Source: Opitutia bacterium UBA7374
Lineage (GTDB): Bacteria > Verrucomicrobiota > Verrucomicrobiia > Opitutales > Coraliomargaritaceae
Assembly (NCBI GenBank): GCA_002469895.1
Contig: DKOA01000013.1
Coordinates: forward strand, 1-6,484
Length of the DNA: 6,484 bases
Reading direction: 5' to 3'
In this document: positions 1 to 5,222 of the stretch, piece after piece
How positions within the stretch are numbered: position 1 is the stretch's first letter
Layout: each line of letters begins with the position of its first letter
Notes under the pieces: generated by a model
Told to the model about the DNA's origin: nothing
Seen by the model: the letters and a program-made list of their open reading frames with translations, nothing else
Databases searched by the model: none
Position numbers and translations under genes: made by a program

Positions 1-1409
1 CGGATTTCGGTCTCGGCGCAGTGTCCTCCCACTTTGTCGCGAAAGTTGTCCAGGCTCTGGCCGTTGGAAAGGGTGGCACTGGTCAGTATAGCCGAACTAC
101 CTCTTTGGAAGAGAGCTTGTTGGAGGTGTGGGGCTACATCGAGAGGGGCGCTGCGAAAGGTCGTGAGGTTGCCGTGCTTGCCGCTTCTTTCTACCCAGTA
201 GACGTGATCTTCTTCGGCTAGCTCGATAAAGTTTTGGATGCCCAGTCGGTTGGCGGCGATGCGCCGCCGATGATCGCCCAGTTCATCACTGAGGCGTTCA
301 TCTTCTGTTTTTTCGATCAGTGCATCGATGCGTTTGGTGACTTCCCGGAGAGGTGCGTCTGTGGTGTTTTGGCAGATTCCGGTCTGGCGGATACGTAGTA
401 CAGGCTTCTTCCGGAGGCAGGTTTCATTGATCGCTTGGAAAAATTCATCGCAAGCGTGGATGGCGTTCTCGACAGCCTGCAGGTCTTTGGGGCTTCCGTA
501 TTTCTTGAGTTGTCCGCGGCGAGTGCGTGGATTGTAAAGGCGTTTGAGTGCGCGATCGATGCCGTAGGAACTGATATGAAGCCCGAAGTGGTCTGTGGCG
601 ATTGAGGGAATGCGGTGGGCTTCATCCAGTACGACAAAGTCCTCCGGTAAAAGAATACCGCGCTGATCATCTCCGGGTGGCATGCCGGCGTTGATTAAAG
701 AGAAAAGCAGGCTGTGGTTGAGTACGATGCAGTTGGCTGAAAAGAGTTTCTTGCGGGCACGCTGATGGAAGCAGATGGCGGGGTCACAGTTTTTTCGAGT
801 ACAGGTGGAGCTGTCGGCATTGACTTGATCCCATACTTCGGGGAGCGGGGGTGGGGAGAGTTCCTGAAGGACGCCGTTTTCTGCAGTGGCGGCCCATTGG
901 GTCAGCCGAACAAGGTCTTCTCTTGCCTGATTGGGAAGGAGTTCGCTTTGTGCGCCGCCGGCTTCTTGGATGGCCGCGGCAAGGCGAGTGGTACAGCAAT
1001 AATTTGCCCGACCAAGCATGATAGCGGTTTTAAAGTGAGCATATTTCTGGAGTGCCGGGACAGACTGGAAAAGGTCGCGGCAAATCTTCAGGTCTTTTTC
1101 CCGGATTTGTTCCTGTAGCGCGATGGTATGACTGGAGACGACAAAGGGGCGCTCGGAGTCGATTGAATGAAGGAGTCCGGGGATCAGGTAGGCGAGGCTT
1201 TTACCTACCCCTGTGCCGGCTTCGAAGAGCAGGGGTGTGTCTGCTTCAAGCGCGTCGGCAACCGACTGGGCCATATCTGCCTGCTCCGGTCGATGTTCCA
1301 ATCCAAGAGCGCTTTCAAGATGGCCGCCCGGCTGAAAAATAGCGTCTACGAGCTTGCTGAGATTGCCCGGCTGTGCGGGTCTGCCTGTCTGTTCTGCCAG
1401 TCCGATCAT
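1..1409 (-). CDS. dinG: DinG/XPD-family Fe-S ATP-dependent DNA helicase, N-terminal 469 residues (partial)
   Basis: A superfamily 2 helicase of the DinG/XPD type. Known members use ATP to move 5'->3' on single-stranded DNA and unwind forks, D-loops or R-loops in the cytoplasm. I translated the frame by hand from the ATG at 1409; it stays open to the left edge. Visible are a Q-motif-like EHRPEQ (38-43), Walker A AGTGVGKS (64-71), Walker B DEAH (262-265) and the LTSATLS motif (442-448). Cysteines at 138/139, 203, 208 and 213 fit the four-cysteine Fe-S cluster of DinG (one, then C-x4-C-x4-C). The start is firm: a TAG lies in frame 12 codons upstream, and AGAGG sits just before the ATG. The second RecA domain, perhaps 150-200 residues, lies outside the window. 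The gene is divergent from lysS. No LexA-type box was seen upstream. The family call is strong; DinG versus another YoaA/DinG paralogue is less certain. Confidence 0.9.
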   Translation of the reverse strand, partial: MIGLAEQTGRPAQPGNLSKLVDAIFQPGGHLESALGLEHRPEQADMAQSVADALEADTPLLFEAGTGVGKSLAYLIPGLLHSIDSERPFVVSSHTIALQEQIREKDLKICRDLFQSVPALQKYAHFKTAIMLGRANYCCTTRLAAAIQEAGGAQSELLPNQAREDLVRLTQWAATAENGVLQELSPPPLPEVWDQVNADSSTCTRKNCDPAICFHQRARKKLFSANCIVLNHSLLFSLINAGMPPGDDQRGILLPEDFVVLDEAHRIPSIATDHFGLHISSYGIDRALKRLYNPRTRRGQLKKYGSPKDLQAVENAIHACDEFFQAINETCLRKKPVLRIRQTGICQNTTDAPLREVTKRIDALIEKTEDERLSDELGDHRRRIAANRLGIQNFIELAEEDHVYWVERSGKHGNLTTFRSAPLDVAPHLQQALFQRGSSAILTSATLSNGQSLDNFRDKVGGHCAETEI

Positions 1410-1583
1410 GGTCCTCTGCGTTTTGAGGTAAACGTTGGTAGCGTACTATGGCACAAGCGGCTGGTTCTGAAAAGAGTGAAGCTTTTATTTCCAGTTCTTT
1501 ATCACCGCGTATCGTTCGAATCGGGCAAGTAGAATGCGTTTGCTTTTTTAAGGACCGGGAGGCAATTTTCTGCCTTTTGACCG
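1410..1583. other. Divergent intergenic region between dinG and lysS
   Basis: These 174 bp must hold the promoters of both genes, but neither strand shows a convincing -35/-10 pair. The best plus-strand candidate is TTGAGG (1423-1428) and TACTAT (1444-1449), with a short 15-bp spacer. The dinG Shine-Dalgarno (AGAGG on the minus strand, 1413-1417) lies at its left end. On the lysS side, GGGAGG (1557-1562) lies 21 nt before the ATG, too far for normal use. A five-codon reading frame, ATG to TAA at 1534-1551 (MRLLF), precedes it; nothing shows that it is translated. No hairpin, riboswitch or T-box-like structure was recognised. Confidence 0.5.
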
Positions 1584-3098
1584 ATGACTGAAAATAACGC
1601 CCAACCAGAAAACACTCATGATCTGTTCGCTGTGCGCTTGCAAAAGCTGGAGGCACTCCGCGCCGCCGGTAAAGATCCTTTTGCTGCGAATTGTGAGCAG
1701 TCGCATACTTCAGCGGATGCCTTAGCCTCTTACAAAGAGGAGGCTCCGGATGAAGAGCAGCCGATCGTACAGGTAGCCGGGCGGATTCTGGTCTTCCGGG
1801 TGATGGGTAAGGCTAGTTTTTTAAAGATTCAGGATCGCGAGGGCTTAATCCAGTGTTATGCGACGCGCGATGAATTACCGGAGGGCGAGTACAACACATA
1901 CTTCAAGAAGCTTGATTTGGGTGATATTATTGGGGTGGAAGGTCGTCTCTTTAAGACGAAGACCGGAGAGATTACAGTGCGGGTGAGTCGCTACACGCTG
2001 GTCTCAAAGTCGCTGCGTCCCCTGCCTGAGAAGTGGGCCGGGCTAAAGGATGATGATAAGATCTACCGTCAGCGTTATCTGGATTTGATTGTCAACCCCA
2101 CCTCACGCAATCGCTTTAAGCAACGTTCTGCGATTATTCGGGAAATGCGCCGTTATTTGTGGGATCGTGATTTCCAGGAGGTGGAGACGCCGGTCCTGCA
2201 GGCGGTCGCCGGCGGTGCAGCGGCACGTCCTTTTCTGACGCATTTCAACGCACTGGACTGTCGCTTCTACATGCGAATTGCATTGGAGCTCTATCTCAAG
2301 CGTATGTTGGTGGGGGGCGAAGATCGGGTCTTTGAGATAGGCCGGGTCTTCCGCAACGAGGGTCTTTCCCGTCGACACAATCCGGAATTTACCATGTTGG
2401 AGTTGTATCAAGCGTACACGGATTTCCGTGGAATGATGGAGTTGACTCATGGCCTAATTCAGCATGTGGCAAGTAAGGTAATTGGTTCGATGGATATCGA
2501 GCGCCCAGACGGAACCGTGATACACCTGGGTGGTGAATGGCGTGAGGCTCGTTACAAGGATTTAGTCATTGAGGCTACGGGCGATGCAGATTGGTTCAGC
2601 TATGATAGCGCGACAAAGCTGGAAAAGGCGCGCGCTTTGGGGATCGAAGTGGACAGTGACTTGGAAGATTACGAAATCTCCAACAACGTGTTCGAAAAAG
2701 TAATCGAGCCGACGTTGATTCAGCCAACTTTTGTCACGCATATTCCCCGTGAGTTGTGTCCATTGGCGAAGATCACAGAGGACGATGAAACTACGATTGA
2801 CGTGTTCGAGCTGTGCATCAACGGGCAGGAAATTGCTCCGGCTTATTCTGAGCAAAATGACCCGATTATACAGAAAAAGATGTTTCTCGAACAGGTGGGT
2901 GAGGAAGTGCAGGATATGGATAACGATTTCATTACTGCGCTGGAGCATGGGATGCCACCGGCCGGAGGTATGGGCTTGGGGATCGATCGTCTGATCATTT
3001 TACTGACCGGTGCGGAGAGTATTCGCGACACGATTCTCTTTCCCAGTCTAAAGCCGGTATCAGCTGAGCAGTCAGCTTCCGAGGACGTTACATCCTAG
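1584..3098 (+). CDS. lysS: Lysyl-tRNA synthetase, class II
   Basis: Charges tRNA-Lys with lysine through a lysyl-adenylate, in the cytoplasm; class II LysRS is normally a homodimer. At 504 residues it has the usual full length. The N-terminal OB fold that binds the anticodon is at about 61-140 (VQVAGRILVF onward). The catalytic domain follows: the RQRYLDLIVN block at 162-171, the GGAAARPF segment (210-217), motif 2 with FRNEG (256-260) and RHNPEFTMLE (264-273), and motif 3 GMGLGIDR (462-469). The start is well fixed at the 5' side, because TGA at 1578-1580 is in frame two codons before the ATG. However, there is no Shine-Dalgarno at normal spacing. One oddity: the segment usually reading E-I-x-N-x-F/Y-S-E-L is E-I-A-P-A-Y-S-E-Q here (416-424), putting Pro419 where an Asn near the lysine pocket is usual. 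The gene converges on the binding-protein gene, with stops 12 bp apart. Confidence 0.97.
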   Translation: MTENNAQPENTHDLFAVRLQKLEALRAAGKDPFAANCEQSHTSADALASYKEEAPDEEQPIVQVAGRILVFRVMGKASFLKIQDREGLIQCYATRDELPEGEYNTYFKKLDLGDIIGVEGRLFKTKTGEITVRVSRYTLVSKSLRPLPEKWAGLKDDDKIYRQRYLDLIVNPTSRNRFKQRSAIIREMRRYLWDRDFQEVETPVLQAVAGGAAARPFLTHFNALDCRFYMRIALELYLKRMLVGGEDRVFEIGRVFRNEGLSRRHNPEFTMLELYQAYTDFRGMMELTHGLIQHVASKVIGSMDIERPDGTVIHLGGEWREARYKDLVIEATGDADWFSYDSATKLEKARALGIEVDSDLEDYEISNNVFEKVIEPTLIQPTFVTHIPRELCPLAKITEDDETTIDVFELCINGQEIAPAYSEQNDPIIQKKMFLEQVGEEVQDMDNDFITALEHGMPPAGGMGLGIDRLIILLTGAESIRDTILFPSLKPVSAEQSASEDVTS

Positions 3099-3110
3099 AG
3101 CGGTCGGCGC

Positions 3111-4157
3111 TTAAAATTGACGCTTAAAAAGAAGGAATCCTTCGTTATCGGACGGTGCGTTTTCATAGGCATCCGGGTAGGCGGCACGCACTTGATTCCA
3201 ATCATCATAGTAGTGTCCATCGATCCAGTAGCGTTCGCGTTCTTCAATCGCGTTAAACATATGTTGGGTGTAAGAAATGTCGTAGGCATTGAGAGGTGCG
3301 TTTGGTCCAATCGCCGAGCCACCCTGCACCAGCTCCGTACGTCCGTCTGCGTCGATGTCTGTACGTATCCAGCTTAGGCGAAGGATGCGATGGTAGCTGC
3401 CATCGGCTTGCATTATACGTATTTCTCGATTGAAGTTTTCTAGGATGCTAATGGCATGGGGGTGCTCTATTCGCAGGGCAAAATGAAGTGGTTGAATCAA
3501 GACTGGCTTCAGCCCGATGGCGAAATAGTCTTCCGCTTCTATCCCATGTTCGCTGACTAAATGATGGACAACCAGCGAATCCACCAGTGCATAGTCGCAC
3601 TGCCCTAGCCAAACAGATTTTATGTTTTCCATATCATTTGGCCCGTGGTGGATGTGGACGCCTTCCGCACTTTCCAAGAGATCCCCATAAGCATAGCCTT
3701 TGACGAGTCCAAGTCGTTTACCTTTCAGGGCATCGAGGCTTTGAGCGGATACATCGAGGCCTTTTTTGCCAATCAGGATGAGTCGATTTTCTAGATACGG
3801 ATCGGAGAAGTGCAGGTATTTTGACCGTTCTGGGGAATTCCAGATTGTGCCGGATCCATCATATATGCCGGCCTTTAAATCACTTTGCAGTGTAGCCCAT
3901 TGATCGATGATCTGCGTTTCTGCTTCAATACCGATCCGGAGTAAGGCGAGATGGACAATGTCTAGGGCAATGCGGGTTGCCTCAAAACTGTCGGTAAACG
4001 GCGGCCAGCGATTCGAGACGAGGGTAAGTTTTTCTGCTTTTGCGCTTGTGGTCGCACAAATCGACGATGAGACGCTGGCAAGGAGTGCTGCGGTTACAGT
4101 GAACAAGAGGGTAGTATGGAAGGTTCGAGCAATCATAGTATTTCTAGAAAATAGCAT
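3111..4157 (-). CDS. Secreted family 3 (amino-acid type) solute-binding protein with C-terminal extension
   Basis: A periplasmic binding protein of the SBP_bac_3 type, the class that captures amino acids or similar small solutes for ABC importers. With the ATG at 4157 it has 348 residues. The N-terminus is a type I signal peptide: basic residues, a hydrophobic stretch at about 16-29, and likely cleavage after AKA (39-41); there is no clear lipobox at Cys34. The binding fold covers about 43-258, with W51-PPF, L94-KAGIYDG and PERSKYLHFSDPYLENR (109-125), typical of the family. Residues from about 263 form an extra tail with D267-x-D269-x-D271-G, resembling a calcium-binding or FG-GAP-like loop, followed by an aromatic, acidic segment. 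The start is uncertain: TTG at 4160, ATG at 4157 and ATG at 4136 are all possible and none has a clear Shine-Dalgarno. No permease or ATPase gene is in the window, so the ligand is unknown. It lies 73 bp downstream of oxyR on the same strand. Confidence 0.85.
   Translation of the reverse strand: MLFSRNTMIARTFHTTLLFTVTAALLASVSSSICATTSAKAEKLTLVSNRWPPFTDSFEATRIALDIVHLALLRIGIEAETQIIDQWATLQSDLKAGIYDGSGTIWNSPERSKYLHFSDPYLENRLILIGKKGLDVSAQSLDALKGKRLGLVKGYAYGDLLESAEGVHIHHGPNDMENIKSVWLGQCDYALVDSLVVHHLVSEHGIEAEDYFAIGLKPVLIQPLHFALRIEHPHAISILENFNREIRIMQADGSYHRILRLSWIRTDIDADGRTELVQGGSAIGPNAPLNAYDISYTQHMFNAIEERERYWIDGHYYDDWNQVRAAYPDAYENAPSDNEGFLLFKRQF
3126..3143 (-). terminator. Possible short intrinsic terminator at the 3' end of the binding-protein gene
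   Basis: On the minus strand the perfect palindrome GAAGGATTCCTTC (3143 down to 3131) is followed directly by five T. It could fold as a 5-bp stem with a 3-nt loop. It lies inside the last codons of the binding-protein gene, before its TAA. The stem is short and not GC-rich, so this is only a candidate. It would make sense because the convergent lysS stop is just 12 bp from the TAA and leaves no room for a terminator between the genes. A direct repeat, CGCTTAAAA, lies beside it (3108-3116 and 3121-3129). Confidence 0.2.
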
Positions 4158-4173
4158 CAATTAAACAACTGCA

Positions 4174-4211
4174 AGCTAAAGGCGCTTCCGATTTTTCCCG
4201 GGAGCGTAGCT
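4174..4211. repeat. Imperfect inverted repeat between oxyR and the binding-protein gene
   Basis: On the minus strand AGCTA-CGCT-c-CC is matched by GG-a-AGCG-CCTT-TAGCT, giving a stem with a four-base bulge around an A-rich loop. It occupies about half of the 73-bp gap. No run of T follows on the minus strand, so it does not look like a classical terminator. It could be an attenuating or RNA-processing hairpin, or chance. It bears on whether the binding-protein gene is transcribed with oxyR. Confidence 0.3.
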
Positions 4212-4230
4212 GAAATGTTTTAGATGGTGC

Positions 4231-5106
4231 CTATGTCGTGAGCGAATGGATGACTGACTGATGCATGCGAGAGAGGACGTGTCGCTTCATCCAGTAGAGC
4301 CGGATCTCCCTCTGGTAAGGTTTGCCTGCCATCGTATGGTAGGAAACTTTTCTGTGCCTGTGATGGGGAATCGCTATCTTCGGGGTAAAGGTAAAGCCCA
4401 TGCCTTGTTCGACTAATCCCAACAATGTATCAATCTGTGTCGCTCGCATGATGAATTGTGGCTTGATGCCGACCGCTTCGCAGTAACTTTCACTTTGTTC
4501 AGAAAGGCAGTGCGTCTGTTCCAGCAGTAAGGCTTTCTCTTTGTTTAATTGAGCAATACTTATCTTTTTTTTCTTCTCGGATGAGTGGTCCTTCGGGAGT
4601 GTCAAGATCAGTGGGTCTTCTAACAGGAGTAGACTCTCTGTGCCGTTTTCGGAGGCACTGTGCGGACTGAGGAGGGCGAAGTCTAAATGACCATTTCTGA
4701 GCGCATCAGCAAGCGTAGGCGTGACTCCTTCGACTAGTTCCAGTCGGGCGTCCGGAAGTTTTGTTTTTATCAGTTTGAATACTTTGGGAATGAGGTAGGG
4801 TGCTACTGTCGGAATGGCTCCGATGCGTATCGCTTTTTTTGTTTTGCCCTGGGAGTCACGTATAAATTCTTCAGCGGTTTGAACCTCTGCCATAATCGCG
4901 CTGGCGAACTGTAAAAATATCTGCCCATGCTCTGTTAGTTCGATATTGCCCCTTTTTCTGAGAAGGAGCGATCCGCCGACTTCACCCTCCAGTTTCATGA
5001 TCTGCTGACTGAGGGAAGGTTGTGAAATGCGGCAGAGCTTTGCGGCTCGGGTAAAGTTCTTTTGGCGGACAACTTCTAAAAAATAGCGAATTCTTTGGAT
5101 ATCCAT
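4231..5106 (-). CDS. oxyR: LysR-type hydrogen peroxide sensor, OxyR
   Basis: A LysR-family regulator of 291 residues. The winged helix-turn-helix is at about 1-60 (RIRYFLEVVRQKNFTRAAK then SQPSLSQQIMKLE at 28-40), followed by the linker helix and a periplasmic-binding-like regulatory domain from about 90. The identity as OxyR rests on Cys200 and Cys209 in THC-LSEQSESY-C, exactly the C-x8-C pair (Cys199/Cys208 in E. coli) that forms the peroxide-induced disulfide, and on the divergent katG. The protein is slightly shorter than E. coli OxyR (305 residues). The ATG at 5106 gives the normal LysR N-terminus; no proper Shine-Dalgarno precedes it. An A8 run encodes Lys179-Lys181 just before the redox loop. 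It probably activates katG under peroxide and represses itself, since candidate operator sequences overlap its promoter. Confidence 0.92.
   Translation of the reverse strand: MDIQRIRYFLEVVRQKNFTRAAKLCRISQPSLSQQIMKLEGEVGGSLLLRKRGNIELTEHGQIFLQFASAIMAEVQTAEEFIRDSQGKTKKAIRIGAIPTVAPYLIPKVFKLIKTKLPDARLELVEGVTPTLADALRNGHLDFALLSPHSASENGTESLLLLEDPLILTLPKDHSSEKKKKISIAQLNKEKALLLEQTHCLSEQSESYCEAVGIKPQFIMRATQIDTLLGLVEQGMGFTFTPKIAIPHHRHRKVSYHTMAGKPYQREIRLYWMKRHVLSRMHQSVIHSLTT
4565..4572 (-). other. A8 homopolymer / A-AAA-AAG slippery heptamer in oxyR
   Basis: Eight A in a row on the coding strand within codons AAG AAA AAA AAG (Lys178-181). In the reading frame this contains A AAA AAG, the heptamer of the dnaX -1 frameshift site. 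A -1 slip would continue for about 22 codons (first GAT AAG TAT) to a TGA, giving a product without the redox cysteines. No stimulatory stem-loop or upstream Shine-Dalgarno was identified, so real frameshifting is unproven. Confidence 0.3.
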
Positions 5107-5110
5107 AATT

Positions 5111-5147
5111 ATAGTTAAAACCTATGAAAGCTTAGGTATTATATATT
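5111..5147. promoter_or_regulatory. Candidate OxyR operator
   Basis: The sequence ATAG-N7-CTAT (5111-5125) matches exactly the first half of the E. coli OxyR motif, ATAG-N7-CTAT-N7-ATAG-N7-CTAT. The following two elements at the same spacing are TAGG (5133-5136) and TATT (5144-5147), poor matches. Overlapping it is a perfect dyad, ACCTA-N8-TAGGT (5120-5137). It sits between divergent oxyR and katG and overlaps the -10 and the likely start of oxyR transcription, the arrangement expected for LysR-type autorepression combined with activation of the divergent gene. Confidence 0.45.
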
Positions 5148-5168
5148 TTACTAATTATTCTTTTTCAA
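5138..5168 (-). promoter_or_regulatory. Candidate sigma-70-type promoter of oxyR
   Basis: On the minus strand a -35 of TTGAAA (5168-5163) is followed at 17 bp by TATATA (5145-5140), or at 19 bp by a perfect TATAAT (5143-5138). Transcription would start near 5130, giving a leader of roughly 25 nt before the oxyR ATG. The -10 falls inside the candidate OxyR operator. The region is AT-rich, which raises the chance of a fortuitous match. Confidence 0.45.
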
Positions 5169-5186
5169 GTACTTTAGTGGTAACAT
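5158..5186 (+). promoter_or_regulatory. Weak candidate activator-dependent katG promoter
   Basis: A -10-like TAACAT (5181-5186) stands 17 bp after TTCTTT (5158-5163), a poor -35. Poor -35 elements are usual at activated promoters. A start near 5193 would place the ACCTA-N8-TAGGT dyad centre at about -64, near the -65 recognition site typical of LysR-type activators. An alternative is TTGCGT (5186-5191) with TAAATT (5209-5214), which would leave almost no leader. No Shine-Dalgarno precedes the katG ATG. Confidence 0.22.
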
Positions 5187-5222
5187 TGCGTTTATTATTA
5201 TCCGTTATTAAATTGAATACCT

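Noticed and set aside
317..670. Open minus-strand frame within dinG
   Set aside because: It is out of frame with the helicase, which reads through this stretch without a stop and includes the DEAH box nearby.
1514..1522. GTTCGAATC, resembling a tRNA T-loop upstream of lysS
   Set aside because: The flanking bases do not form a 5-bp T stem (TATCG against CGGGC pairs poorly), and no acceptor stem, anticodon arm or CCA end could be built around it.
765..1532. Open plus-strand frames at 765-1118 and 1167-1532
   Set aside because: They lie opposite the conserved dinG frame, with the second running on into the intergenic region. Their translations look like no known protein, and the minus strand carries Walker A, DEAH and Fe-S cysteine motifs.
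1410..1583. LexA/SOS box expected for a dinG gene
   Set aside because: No CTG-N10-CAG was found in the upstream region; other LexA motifs cannot be excluded without the genome.
1315..1656. Open minus-strand frame spanning the dinG and lysS starts
   Set aside because: It overlaps both real genes in another frame, shows no recognisable domain, and competes with the well-supported dinG start at 1409.
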